DNA of 64,000 nt from Methanosphaera sp. BMS (GCF_003268005.1 NZ_CP014213.1:868001-932000), one strand, 5' to 3'; shown: positions 8,984 to 18,532, counted from the stretch's first letter. Notes: a model not told the origin generated them from the letters alone. Translations and numbers: made by a program.

Positions 8984-9439
8984 ATGAACCAAATAATATT
9001 ATATATGTTTGAAATAATAATCACACCTGGTGTTCAAAATACGGATGGACTAGGACATATCAACAACGGCGTTTTATCAGAATGGTTCGAGACAGCACGT
9101 ACACCTATCTATAAGATATTCACACCAACACTAGAATTTTCACATGACAAATGGCGACTTATAATGGTACACTCCGAATATGATTATTATAACCAGATAT
9201 ATTTCAAAAGAGATGTGGTGGTAAGAACATTCATTAAAAAAATAGGCAAGACCTCATTTACCGTGTATCATGAACTATTTCAAGAAAATAAGAAATGTGC
9301 AAGTGGAAGTGTAGTGCTTGTTCACTATGATTTCGAAATGGAAGAAAATATAGATATCCCAGAAGATATTAGAAAAAAATTAAAAAAACACTTCTACCGA
9401 TACAAAACAACCAAATCAAATTATGAGAACTATTTATGA
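8984..9439 (+). CDS. Hotdog-fold acyl-CoA thioesterase (4HBT/YbgC-like)
   Basis: The protein is 151 aa. The sequence NTDGLGHINNGVLSEWFETAR matches the catalytic loop of 4-hydroxybenzoyl-CoA thioesterase-type hotdog proteins (D-x-x-GHxNN, then the long helix); it is split here only by residue count. The central strand FKRDVVVRTFIKKIGKTSF is also typical. It would hydrolyse acyl-CoA thioesters. An alternative start at 9005 (MFEIII) gives the more usual length before the motif. The gene stands alone between convergent genes, so the physiological substrate is unknown. Confidence 0.85.
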   Translation: MNQIILYMFEIIITPGVQNTDGLGHINNGVLSEWFETARTPIYKIFTPTLEFSHDKWRLIMVHSEYDYYNQIYFKRDVVVRTFIKKIGKTSFTVYHELFQENKKCASGSVVLVHYDFEMEENIDIPEDIRKKLKKHFYRYKTTKSNYENYL

Positions 9440-9589
9440 TTTAAGCCCCACTTTTTCTATTTTTTAAAATTAATTACCTTAAGAGAATCGAACTTGAATA
9501 TTGAATAAAAAATGCATATAAAAAGAGTTTGAACTTATTGTTAAATCCGAAATAAAATTATAAAGAAAGGATTGAAGGATTAAGAGTTA

Positions 9590-12500
9590 TTATACGCTAA
9601 CTCTTTTGAATCCCATTATTAATGCAGACATTAATATTAACATGAATGCGATTAAGTATTTGACTTCATCCATAGTCATCTTCTTAGAGACAATCTTTGG
9701 ACTAACCTCATATACCTTCGCATTGGATGAAGTTAATGTTTGTGTAACACCAACGGTTGATGGAGAACTTTCCTGTGTTGATTCACTTAGTATGTCCTCC
9801 ATTATTGATTCAAGCGTAACAGCTTGGCTTTGAGAAGCACTGGATGAATCAGGAGCAGACGTTGGATTTCCACTATCCGGCGTCAAGTCACCTGCACCGG
9901 TTGATTCATTGGTACGATTTTTAATAGTGGAGTTTTCAACCTCTATTTCCGCCTCGATTGTTGTGTTGGTAATTGTTGTATTATTTACCTCTTGATTATT
10001 GACAGGACTATTTGTGTCAATTTGGGTTTGATTTGTATTATTGAAATTCTGATGATTGTTTGGATCCTCTTCCAATACATCTGTAGTATTGTTTAGCTTA
10101 TCATTGGAGTTTATCGCATCCGTTTGTGTATTGTTTGTGGTTTGATTATCCATGACGCTTTCGTTTATTGTCTGATTTGTAACGATTATCTCTGTTGTCT
10201 GATTTTCTGCAATGCTATTGTTTTGCTGTGTGCTATCCTGGCTTGTATCATTTTTGTCATCGGTGTTATCTTCCTCTGTGCTATTTTCCTCAGAGGTATT
10301 ATTACTGTTATCGGTCGTGTTGGTCTGTGTTGTCGGTTCTTCTATTATAACTTGGGAAGTGTTTTCAGGTATTTGAGTACTGTTGTCGGTAGGAACTGTT
10401 GTATTGGTTTCTATTATGACATCAGTCTGTGATGAATTAGTATTGTCCTCTTGAGTATTGTTTTTTTCTGTTGTATCATTTTTGGAGGTATTGTCATCCG
10501 TAGTGGTGTTCTCGGTTGACTGATTCTGCGTATTGTTGTTTTCGGTCTTATTTGTATCGATTATTTCATCTATTTTATCGATGATAATATCGATTATGCT
10601 TTTATCATCCCCACTTTCCTGATTATCATCAGTGTTAGTACCCGTTGAATTGCTTGGGTTTGTGGTCTGATTATTTGTAGCATTTTGATTTATATTATCA
10701 TCAATTATTGTTTGATTTGTCATATTGGTATCTGTACTTGGATTGCTGTCTGATTGAGTATCAGTGCTTGTCTGATTATTATCTGCGGAGGTGTTGTTTC
10801 CATAATCCGTACTGTTTTCTTTTTGTCCACTTTCAGAATCATTTCTTGCTTGTGTTCCATTTGAATCCTGCTTATGTGTAGCCAGATAAGTATCCAGCTC
10901 ATCATTTGCCACTATCACTCCATCGACATAGGTATGTCCCTTCACGTAGACCAGTTCATTATTCAATGAACTGTATAATGGATTGCCCTCGATGACGTTA
11001 TCGGTAAATACGGATCCATTTACCTTTCTATCACCCATGACATATCGAACATTACCCAGAACATTCATGGTATTTTTTGTAATGAGATTTCTTCTTTCAT
11101 TACGTATGTTTATATTCGTACCGTTATGCGTTTCAAGATAATTGTTGGCGACGTAATTGTCACTACCATCCTTAAGGGATATTGCTGTTGTTTCCGGTTT
11201 TATGTAATCGGCTGAGACACCACTCACATTGGTTTTACCTATGGCTACAATATGATTGTTTGTTATATTTGCTCCTTTACCTATTAATCCGATACCCATT
11301 GGCGTATTACCTTCCACTATTATGGTGTTGTTTTCAATAGTGGTGTATGTACCACCAAATTGTTCTATTCCATATACGTGACTGGAATTACCTCGGATAT
11401 AATTGTTTCTTATTACGTTATATATTGTCACGGAATTTGGTATGTAATATGTATATCCATGATATTCATTCTCAGTGAGAATTATACCGTAGGATACATC
11501 TACCAGTTCCATATCATCTATGGTTTTGTTAGATGTTTGAAGGGAAATAACATTGTTTTCAACTAAATTATATGCATTTTGTCCTTCAAGGGTTATACCG
11601 TTAGCATATCTGATTGATACAACATCGATATTGTTGTAGGATATGTAATTGTAGCTTCCCCTACAGCTTATAGCATAACAGTATAATGTTCCCTGCAGGT
11701 ATAATGTATTGTTTGATACATTGTTGTTATTTCCATAAAGGGATATTCCCCTAATCATACCATATGGTGCTTCATAATAACCTGATTCAATAAGATTTAT
11801 GGAACAGTTGGTTACATTATTATTGTTTCCCATTAGTAAAACTACATTTTCCTTGTTTTCATCACCATAAAACCGCCAGTCCCTATGCTGACTTGGATAT
11901 CTGACATCAAAATTACAGTTAGTAATTGAAGTATTGTTACCTATAACATATATCTGCCTGTATTCCTCTTCGGTAGGTTGATATCTGGCATCTATAAATT
12001 CAACGTTTGAAACACTGTTGTTATTTCCTATAAATACTATCACACGTTCAAATTCACTTTCATCATCACTGACAAATGTCATATTTGAAATGTTGGCATA
12101 ACCTTCTTCATATGCGGTTATATGTGAGTTTTTTAGTGTTGGATTATTAATACCGGTTATAGTAACATTGTTGGCTTCAACAAATAAATCCAATCCTTCA
12201 ATATCTTCAGTTATGTAAACGATTGCATTTTCTTCAAATGAATAATCCATATACTCTTCATAATTGGAATTATCCAGGTAGTATTTGAGTATGTCCATAG
12301 TATTATCATTGGTTGAGTCTACATTCTGGTTATCCTCCGGATAATTACTTGGATTTTCATCATCACCCTGATTTTCATCATCATTTGATGGGTCTATATC
12401 ACTTTTTAAATTCCGATTATATGAGAAAGTATCCATATCTGCCTTGTTGAATGACTCCGATTCAACCTTTGTAGTTAAATCATCCTGATTATTAACCTGA

Positions 12501-12643
12501 TTTTTCAGGAAGTGATCATAATCAATGTCCTTACTAATCGTATCATTTGTTGAGTTTTCTTGAGCCGATACACTTGATAATGTGCTTATAAACAGAATAA
12601 TTAATATTGTTAATATTAACGCCCATTTATGAGCTTTAAACAT
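9590..12643 (-). CDS. Adhesin-like surface protein: beta-helix repeats, long Asn/Thr linker, C-terminal membrane anchor
   Basis: The protein is 1017 aa. Residues 1-27 form a signal peptide ending near SVSA. After an acidic region with NLKS, residues about 120-560 hold parallel beta-helix repeats (NNNSVSN, NNNNVTN, NNYISYNNI and similar) that resemble Methanobacteriaceae adhesin-like proteins. Residues about 590-930 are low complexity, dominated by Asn, Thr, Gln, Ser and Asp with many N-x-T/S sequons, probably a glycosylated stalk crossing the pseudomurein. The C-terminus has one hydrophobic helix (KYLIAFMLILMSALIMGF) followed by KRVSV, a membrane anchor. GGGAGGTG lies before the start. It is expected on the cell surface. 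Confidence 0.85.
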   Translation of the reverse strand: MFKAHKWALILTILIILFISTLSSVSAQENSTNDTISKDIDYDHFLKNQVNNQDDLTTKVESESFNKADMDTFSYNRNLKSDIDPSNDDENQGDDENPSNYPEDNQNVDSTNDNTMDILKYYLDNSNYEEYMDYSFEENAIVYITEDIEGLDLFVEANNVTITGINNPTLKNSHITAYEEGYANISNMTFVSDDESEFERVIVFIGNNNSVSNVEFIDARYQPTEEEYRQIYVIGNNTSITNCNFDVRYPSQHRDWRFYGDENKENVVLLMGNNNNVTNCSINLIESGYYEAPYGMIRGISLYGNNNNVSNNTLYLQGTLYCYAISCRGSYNYISYNNIDVVSIRYANGITLEGQNAYNLVENNVISLQTSNKTIDDMELVDVSYGIILTENEYHGYTYYIPNSVTIYNVIRNNYIRGNSSHVYGIEQFGGTYTTIENNTIIVEGNTPMGIGLIGKGANITNNHIVAIGKTNVSGVSADYIKPETTAISLKDGSDNYVANNYLETHNGTNINIRNERRNLITKNTMNVLGNVRYVMGDRKVNGSVFTDNVIEGNPLYSSLNNELVYVKGHTYVDGVIVANDELDTYLATHKQDSNGTQARNDSESGQKENSTDYGNNTSADNNQTSTDTQSDSNPSTDTNMTNQTIIDDNINQNATNNQTTNPSNSTGTNTDDNQESGDDKSIIDIIIDKIDEIIDTNKTENNNTQNQSTENTTTDDNTSKNDTTEKNNTQEDNTNSSQTDVIIETNTTVPTDNSTQIPENTSQVIIEEPTTQTNTTDNSNNTSEENSTEEDNTDDKNDTSQDSTQQNNSIAENQTTEIIVTNQTINESVMDNQTTNNTQTDAINSNDKLNNTTDVLEEDPNNHQNFNNTNQTQIDTNSPVNNQEVNNTTITNTTIEAEIEVENSTIKNRTNESTGAGDLTPDSGNPTSAPDSSSASQSQAVTLESIMEDILSESTQESSPSTVGVTQTLTSSNAKVYEVSPKIVSKKMTMDEVKYLIAFMLILMSALIMGFKRVSV

Positions 12644-13026
12644 GTCCTATTTTCACCTCCCTAATTCAAATAAAATAAATTCAACATTAATAAAATATAA
12701 TTCAAGTTAATATTCAATGAATAAACAATACTTTATTAATATGAATTATATATGTATCCGTAAATATATAAGTTTAGTTATAATTTTGAACAAAAAAAGC
12801 CTATTTAAGCTAATAAAAGAAAGTTTTGTTGATAAAAAAATTAAAAACAGTTTATTTTTAATAAAAATAAAGTTTAAAGAAGTTTAAGACAGTTCATAAC
12901 TCACCATATTTTTCATTTATTTAATTACCACTAATATCAAGTAAGAAAAAACAAACACGGAAGAGCCAGTGAAGGTTGCATACCGTTATAGATTGTCAAA
13001 AAAAGAATATAAAAAAAAGATTTGGT
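12644..13026. other. 383-bp intergenic region
   Basis: This holds the promoter and leader of the adhesin-like gene (GGGAGGTG at 12652-12659 on the minus strand). The remaining sequence is more than 75 percent A+T with no recognisable gene or repeat. Confidence 0.5.
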
Positions 13027-13224
13027 TTATTGAAGGCTGTTTTCGGCTTCAACAAAATATTTGTATAACTCCTCATCAGATAAGTCTTTTACTTCATCCA
13101 ATGTGTATTTATCTTTTAATGTTTTGACACATAAAGTTAAAGCATCAATATTATTAAATTCATATAATATTTTAATAAATTCTGATAAGGATAATTCTTT
13201 CTGCGTATTCAATTCACATACCAT
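13027..13224 (-). CDS. Small hypothetical protein, 65 aa
   Basis: This small acidic helical protein starts MVCELNTQKELSLSEF and ends with DEELYKYFVEAENSLQ. The site GTGAT lies 3 bases before the ATG, in the usual spacing for this genome. It is not linked to an operon. No family is recognised. Coding status is supported by the ribosome site and ordinary amino-acid composition. Confidence 0.6.
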   Translation of the reverse strand: MVCELNTQKELSLSEFIKILYEFNNIDALTLCVKTLKDKYTLDEVKDLSDEELYKYFVEAENSLQ

Positions 13225-13336
13225 ATTATCACTATTATATTATAGGACTTGAAACTTTATAATACTTTATATCCGAAAAAAATTAAAATATCAAAGATTA
13301 AAATAATATATAACAAATTAAAAAAGAGGTAATCAC

Positions 13337-14077
13337 ATGAGAGTTAACATATTAACCAAACAACAAGCAACCAAAAGATTAGAATATGTCCAATCATTAA
13401 ATTATACCGATAAGGAGTATATGAGAAATATGAGAAAGCATATGCTAAAATACAGACAAAATGCCAATGGGTTATTAAACCAAAGCTTTTCAGCCGAACG
13501 GGAACTTGAAATGTTTAAATCATATGGATTTAGAAATATGAAAGATTATACCATTGACATACTGGAACAAAATATCGAATACTGTAACGTACTCGAATGT
13601 GAAAGTCATGACGAACAGATAAATAAAACAATCGAATACCTAAACAATTGCAATAACCGTGATTACCTGATTAGATTAAAGCCATTCAGCAGAAAAAATG
13701 AAAAAACATGGTTTATCCCTGCAGATAGACTGGTAAATTGGATTGATTCTTTCATGATTCAAAGGGAAGTATTCTTCAACTATTCAACCAATGAAAAGGA
13801 ATACCTATCAGCCATAGGTTACTTTAAAAACAATGTTCTTATGATGACTGTTGAAACAGATAATGATGAGAAAAACTACGATACTGATATCAATCAGATA
13901 ATGAATGTTTTTGATGAGTTGGTAAATGGAATAATCGATATATTAAGAGACTTGCCTGAAGATAGAAATATTGAAAACCTATTTACAATCAGTGATGAGA
14001 AAATTAAAAGCAACATCGAAGAGGTACAAAAACTATCAATGGATTATATAGAATTCATTAAAAAAGAGTTAGATTAA
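13337..14077 (+). CDS. Hypothetical protein, 246 aa
   Basis: A soluble, charged protein without a signal or membrane segment. The N-terminal third is helical and basic (RNMRKHMLKYRQ), the middle has beta character (YLIRLKPFSRKNEKTWFIPAD), and the C-terminal part is acidic and helical. AGAGGTAATC precedes the ATG. Its 3' end overlaps by 9 bases the end of the convergent radical SAM gene. No family is recognised; cysteines are few and not arranged in a metal motif. Confidence 0.7.
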   Translation: MRVNILTKQQATKRLEYVQSLNYTDKEYMRNMRKHMLKYRQNANGLLNQSFSAERELEMFKSYGFRNMKDYTIDILEQNIEYCNVLECESHDEQINKTIEYLNNCNNRDYLIRLKPFSRKNEKTWFIPADRLVNWIDSFMIQREVFFNYSTNEKEYLSAIGYFKNNVLMMTVETDNDEKNYDTDINQIMNVFDELVNGIIDILRDLPEDRNIENLFTISDEKIKSNIEEVQKLSMDYIEFIKKELD

Positions 14078-14671
14078 ATTGGAATCATTGAATAATTCCA
14101 ATATTTTATCATTATCGGCCATACCATTAACGATTATCTTACCATCCTTATTTAACCTTATTTCTATCTTATTTTTTTTATTGTTTAAATCAAAATCCTT
14201 ATAGATATCGGATAAAAAGATTATTTCCTGATTGGATGAACCAACCCATAACCTATCAGTACATCTTTTTTCATAGATAAACTTACCGGATACTAGAATA
14301 TCACAAAGATTTAATAGGTTATTCCAGTCGGCACAATTGACCGATTTAATTAGATTATATTCATAACCCGTAAATATGACAATTGACAGTTTATCCTTAA
14401 GCATTTTGGCCAGTTGATACAATGCCCTTGATTGAAGAAGTGGTTCTCCACCGGAGAAGGTAACACCCTCTATATCAGGATTAGACAGGATGTCCTCTGC
14501 CAATTGTTTTACATCATATTCATTTCCAGAATCCAAGTCCCATGTCTGTGGAGAGTTACACTTGTAACAATGCTTAAGACATCCCTGTACAAAGATACAT
14601 GTCCGGTTTCCGGGTCCTTCAACTTTTGAATTGTCTATTATTTCATTAACATATAACTTCAATGCAATCAC
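14069..14671 (-). CDS. Small radical SAM protein, NrdG/activase-like
   Basis: The protein is 200 aa. Cysteines C31, C35 and C38 in CLKHCYKC form the CxxxCxxC motif that binds the 4Fe-4S cluster reducing S-adenosylmethionine. GNRTCIFVQGC just before and FSGGEPLLQS at about residue 75 are typical of small glycyl-radical activases such as NrdG. No ribonucleotide reductase or other glycyl-radical enzyme is nearby; the gene is the last of an operon with a Ycf46-like AAA ATPase, a Ycf35-like protein and DUF2997. It therefore probably serves that system, as activase or as a modifying enzyme. The start is GTG at 14671; a TTG at 14662 with GTGAT upstream is an alternative. Confidence 0.85.
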   Translation of the reverse strand: MIALKLYVNEIIDNSKVEGPGNRTCIFVQGCLKHCYKCNSPQTWDLDSGNEYDVKQLAEDILSNPDIEGVTFSGGEPLLQSRALYQLAKMLKDKLSIVIFTGYEYNLIKSVNCADWNNLLNLCDILVSGKFIYEKRCTDRLWVGSSNQEIIFLSDIYKDFDLNNKKNKIEIRLNKDGKIIVNGMADNDKILELFNDSNLI

Positions 14672-14688
14672 TAAAAAAGGGGGGATTT

Positions 14689-16368
14689 TTAGAAGTCCAG
14701 AGTTCTTCCACCTCTGGATTCATTAATGTCGGATGAATCAGGAATATTTGGAGGAGTATTATTATCCGGTTTATCAGGTTTTTGGTTGTCTTCTTCACTT
14801 TGTTTATATTCACGCCTATCCTCTTGTGCGGTAGCTGCCACTGCACGTACATCAGCCCATTTACGTATTGACATAATCTGTTCAGACATTGTAACGCTAA
14901 GTGGTACCGTGTTGCGGACGGCATTTTCAAAGTCTGCCATAGTTATGCTACGGTCTTCGGCAAATGCATCAAACAGTCCCATTATAACTATCTGTTCCAG
15001 TTCGGCTCCACCAAATCCTTCCGTTATACTGGCCAGGTGATTTAATGATTCGTCATTGATGGTAAAGTTTCCTATTACATCAGGCTGTTTGAGTCTTGAG
15101 GTTAAATGTACCTTGAAGATTTGCTTTCTTTCATTGAAGGTAGGCAGGTCTATGAAGAATATCTCATCAAACCTTCCCTTTCTCATCATCTCTGACGGTA
15201 GTGTTGAGATGTTGTTTGCCGTTGCAACTACAAATACGGGTTTTGTTTTTTCCTGCATCCAACTTAGGAATGTACCGAAGATACGGCTGCTTGTACCACT
15301 GTCGCCACTATTTCCCAGTCCGGAGAATCCCTTTTCAATCTCGTCAATCCATAGTATGCATGGACTTATGGCTTCGGCTGTCTTTATTGCCTCCCTCATG
15401 TTTGATTCACTGTTACCCACATACATGTTAAATACCTTGGATACGTCAAATCTTAGAAGTGGCAAATGCCACATTGAACTGATTGACTTTGCCACAAGAC
15501 TCTTACCACAGCCGGGTACTCCCGTTAAAAGCACCCCCTTAGGTGATGGGAGGCCATATCGTTTAGCCGAGTCTAGCCAGGACTTGTCCCTTTTGATTAG
15601 CCATTTCTTTAAATTTTCCAATCCTCCGACGTCATTGATGTTTACTTCGGAGTCTATGTATTCAAGCAGGTCATTCTTTTTGATTACCTGACTTTTTTCC
15701 TTTAGAACAAGATCCACGTCATTGACATCCAGCCTATTGTTATCAACCATTGCTCGTGCAAATGCATTTTCTGCTTCCTGTAATGTTAGACCTACCGCTG
15801 CTTTTACAAGTGATTCCTTTTCCTTATCATTCAATTCAACGACTAGATTGTTTCCACTGTTGGCGGATATCATTGCATCCAAGAGTTGGGATATTTCCTC
15901 CTGTGTCGGAAGTCCAAAGTCCATGACGGTTACGTCCTTTTTCAAATCATCAGGTATTGTAAACGTTGGGGATACGAATATTATGTTTTTTGGCTGCATA
16001 CTCTGTTTCAAATTTGGCATGATATCCTTCAATACCCTGACAACGTTATTGTCTATGACGCCGCTGGATTTTTCACAGAAGACGTGGAAGTCCAGCAGTA
16101 TGAATATTGCAGGCTGTTCATATTCACGGATGAAATTGAGAGCTGCCAGCTTTTCAAAGGTGTTTTCTTCAATTAGACCGTCCTGATTTCTAAAACCTTC
16201 CGATGATTTCCATATGAATACGTTTCTAACCGTGTGAATCAGTTCAGGGGTTGTTACTATTCTTTTTAATTCGTTAATTAAACGTTCTTCTTCATATGTT
16301 GTAATGTTTATGTATGGAAATCTTGCCCGTAATAAGTCGCATAATTCTTTTTCAAACTTTGTCATCAT
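14689..16368 (-). CDS. Ycf46-like AAA+ ATPase
   Basis: The protein is 559 aa. The N-terminal ~230 residues start with LRARFPYINITTYEEERL, a motif I associate with Ycf46, the plastid/cyanobacterial AAA protein. The AAA module begins at DVGGLENLKKWL and has Walker A GVPGCGKS at about 283-290, Walker B CILWIDEIEKGF at about 337-348, and a GNSESNMREA pore/second helix region. The spacing and the GLPSPKGVLLTG run fit Ycf46 closely. The tail after residue 510 is Pro/Asn/Asp-rich and probably disordered. The start is 16368 or 16365, preceded by GTGAT. It is the third gene of the operon, 17 bases before the radical SAM gene. The molecular role of Ycf46 is not established. Confidence 0.85.
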   Translation of the reverse strand: MMTKFEKELCDLLRARFPYINITTYEEERLINELKRIVTTPELIHTVRNVFIWKSSEGFRNQDGLIEENTFEKLAALNFIREYEQPAIFILLDFHVFCEKSSGVIDNNVVRVLKDIMPNLKQSMQPKNIIFVSPTFTIPDDLKKDVTVMDFGLPTQEEISQLLDAMISANSGNNLVVELNDKEKESLVKAAVGLTLQEAENAFARAMVDNNRLDVNDVDLVLKEKSQVIKKNDLLEYIDSEVNINDVGGLENLKKWLIKRDKSWLDSAKRYGLPSPKGVLLTGVPGCGKSLVAKSISSMWHLPLLRFDVSKVFNMYVGNSESNMREAIKTAEAISPCILWIDEIEKGFSGLGNSGDSGTSSRIFGTFLSWMQEKTKPVFVVATANNISTLPSEMMRKGRFDEIFFIDLPTFNERKQIFKVHLTSRLKQPDVIGNFTINDESLNHLASITEGFGGAELEQIVIMGLFDAFAEDRSITMADFENAVRNTVPLSVTMSEQIMSIRKWADVRAVAATAQEDRREYKQSEEDNQKPDKPDNNTPPNIPDSSDINESRGGRTLDF

Positions 16369-16581
16369 AATCACTTGTATATTAATATTTTAAATTATGT
16401 CATAAAAAGTATATAAATATAATAACAATTTACGAAAAAAAGAATATTTAATGCTTTATGATTCAACCAGACTACTTTTTAGGTTATATCTGATTTTTAA
16501 ATAATTATAATGGCCTTATCTATTAAAAATGTGTTTATGCTGAGTTATGTATATGTAAAAAGAGAAGGAGGGATTTGATAA

Positions 16582-17340
16582 TTAGTTCACGTTCAATGTC
16601 AGTACAATGGAGTCATTGGCATCTATCACTTCTGATTCAAGGCTGTAATTCTTTTGGTGGATTTTTTCCAATACCTTTTCATATGTTATTTCCTGGATTT
16701 TATTGGCATATTCATAGCTTAAGTTTTCAACGAATTCTTCTGCCTCGCTGTTTTCATAATCTCCAAGAAATACCACGTCATATGTATCATCATCCGCCTT
16801 GTTTAATACTATAAGTCCCCTATTCTTAAAGTCATCTATTTCTTTTTTGCTGTTGTATCCCAAATAGCTGGTATCCATTATTGATTCGATGACTGCCTTA
16901 TTTTTCATATTGGTTGATATCTTAAGTGTCTTTAGCTCTACCTTTTTTGCTACTTCCTCTTCGAAGCTTTCAACATCGTATGGTATTTGCTCATATAGAT
17001 ACATTTGATTTGTTTGTGTAAGATATTCCTTGGTGAGATTGTTTATGAACATTATGGTGTCATTTTTTGGATAGTTGCCAAAGAATACTATTGACAAGCC
17101 ATCAGTGTTGTTTTCGTAGTAAAAAATCATCTGTCCCTGATTTCTGAAGTTTATAAGATTTCTTTTGTTTTTAAATCCTAGGAGTTTGTCTTGAAGAATT
17201 GATTCAACCAGATTCATATCGGTCATTTGCGTATGTACCTTGAAGTCCACACCCCTGGAATCTCTTGAAAGGTCGTTTATGGATATCGCCTTGTCTATTC
17301 TATCCATATCCAGTGATACTGTTTTTAGATGTATACTCAT
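16582..17340 (-). CDS. Ycf35/DUF1257-like protein with internal duplication
   Basis: The protein is 252 aa and consists of two similar halves. Residues about 30-135 (VESILQDKLLGF, then FRNQGQMIFYY, VFFGNYPKND, NNLTKEYL) align by eye with residues about 137-250 (IESIMDTSYLGY, FKNRGLIVLNK, VFLGDYENSE, ENLSYEYA). The second half ends in a strand (NDSIVLTLNV) like the conserved end of DUF1257/Ycf35. Assignment rests on this weak pattern plus context: DUF2997 immediately upstream and a Ycf46-like ATPase downstream, the combination I recall from cyanobacteria and plastids. AGGTGA precedes the ATG. A 213-bp gap separates it from the ATPase gene. Confidence 0.6.
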   Translation of the reverse strand: MSIHLKTVSLDMDRIDKAISINDLSRDSRGVDFKVHTQMTDMNLVESILQDKLLGFKNKRNLINFRNQGQMIFYYENNTDGLSIVFFGNYPKNDTIMFINNLTKEYLTQTNQMYLYEQIPYDVESFEEEVAKKVELKTLKISTNMKNKAVIESIMDTSYLGYNSKKEIDDFKNRGLIVLNKADDDTYDVVFLGDYENSEAEEFVENLSYEYANKIQEITYEKVLEKIHQKNYSLESEVIDANDSIVLTLNVN

Positions 17341-17348
17341 ATTTTCAC

Positions 17349-17558
17349 CTAGTAGTTTTTCTGTTTTTTTGCCTGGGTTAGGACTTCTTCATCAGCTTGC
17401 TGATTGTATTCGGGAGTATATTCGATGTTTACGGCCTTGGAATTGGTTAGTTCCTCGATAATCTTGATGTAATCCTCACACTTTTTACCTTTTATTCCCT
17501 TTGTCTGAGCATCTATAGTACCGTCTTTTTTAATTGTTATGATTAGTTTCTTTGACAT
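17349..17558 (-). CDS. DUF2997 family small protein
   Basis: The protein is 69 aa. The sequence KKLIITIKKDGTIDAQTKG, then IKGKKCEDYIKIIEEL and a final EYN fits DUF2997: a beta-hairpin carrying DG, a G-x-x-G-x-x-C turn, then a helix. It is the first gene of the four-gene operon and ends 8 bases before the Ycf35-like gene. GTGAAA lies before the ATG. In cyanobacteria DUF2997 genes lie beside ycf35. The function is unknown. Confidence 0.75.
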   Translation of the reverse strand: MSKKLIITIKKDGTIDAQTKGIKGKKCEDYIKIIEELTNSKAVNIEYTPEYNQQADEEVLTQAKKQKNY

Positions 17559-17883
17559 AGCATTTCACTAATATTATCTATTATTCTCTTAATATAAAAA
17601 GTATATATCCAATTTAATTATTAGGACAGTATTGTTTGATAATATTTTCTTAGAATAAACTAATGGAGGAAGATGATTGTTTTTATTATTTGACATTACT
17701 ATGTGAATTAGTTATCGTGAAGGTTTAGTGGATTGGAATAGGTGTGCTGTTGGAACGGATAATTCTTTTACGTGAAAAAATAGACAAGATAAATTCAGAT
17801 TAAATTAATTGATTAATAAAAATAGCTTGAATGAGTAATGTGATAAATTTTTCATAAAAAAAGAGTAAATTAAGAGAAGATAT
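17559..17883. other. 325-bp intergenic region upstream of the Ycf46 operon
   Basis: This contains the promoter of the DUF2997-led operon and the 3' flank of the histone gene. I see no open frame, strong repeat or structured RNA. Confidence 0.4.
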
Positions 17884-18087
17884 CTAATCTCTTACAGCTA
17901 ATTCGATATCTTCAGCTTTGACGGTTTTTCTGCCTGCGTGTTTTGCTAATCTGTTAGCAGCTTCGGATATTTCTTCACCGTAGCTTTCTAATTCTTTAGC
18001 TAATGCAGCAGCTGCATCGTCACTTACTCTTTGAGCACCAGCGTCTTTTAAGATTCTTTTAATTGGTGCAATTGGTAATTCTGCCAT
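17884..18087 (-). CDS. Archaeal histone (HMf type)
   Basis: The protein is 67 aa, the standard length for an archaeal histone. It shows the whole histone fold: MAELPIAPIKRILKDAG (helix 1), RVSDDAAAALAKELESYGEEI (long helix 2, split here by count) and AGRKTVKAEDIELAVRD (loop 2 and helix 3). Key features are the IKRI, RVSDDA and GRKT-KAEDI motifs that contact DNA. It wraps DNA as dimers or longer hypernucleosomes. The gene is monocistronic with a clear TATA element and a short leader with GGAGAAAG. Confidence 0.97.
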   Translation of the reverse strand: MAELPIAPIKRILKDAGAQRVSDDAAAALAKELESYGEEISEAANRLAKHAGRKTVKAEDIELAVRD

Positions 18088-18132
18088 ATTTATCTTTCTC
18101 CTATGTTTTGATAATTATATATTTTTAACTCA

Positions 18133-18143
18133 TTATATATAAA
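18133..18143 (-). promoter_or_regulatory. TATA box of the histone gene
   Basis: On the minus strand the sequence TTTATATATAAT lies about 46-56 bases before the histone ATG, which would put the transcription start about 20 bases before the ATG. It matches the archaeal TATA consensus. Confidence 0.5.
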
Positions 18144-18532
18144 TTGTTTGGTTATAATTAAGTAAAATTTCCATCCACATAAGTATTATTTTTGAATTTA
18201 TGATTACACTATAACTGATAATGCATATGAAAAACAATAATTTATGTAAAATTGAAAGTTTGTTTATGCCAAGTATCATAGTACATATGAAAAATCATGA
18301 TATAAATTTTCCACAAATATCAATCAAAGTTATGACTACAAGATATAACCATCATGAAAAAAATATATAAATGTCTTAGTTGATAACATGAAAAATAGTT
18401 ATTCTAATGATAAACATATGCTTGACCGTCAATAATAACATCAAGTAAGATAGATTATTAAGAGATATGAGAATAGAAAAAAAATAAGTAAAAAAAGGCA
18501 TATCAACATAATTAATAACAAAGAAGAATCGA
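18144..18532. other. Intergenic region between histone promoter and ABC exporter
   Basis: AT-rich sequence with no supported gene. The motif CATATGAAAAA occurs twice (near 18225 and 18286), too short to interpret. A hydrophobic reading frame on the minus strand (18376-18558) overlaps the exporter gene and has no ribosome site. Confidence 0.4.

Noticed and set aside
14726-16186. Plus-strand frames within the Ycf46-like gene
   Set aside because: They are shadows of the conserved AAA ATPase on the other strand, which carries all motifs.
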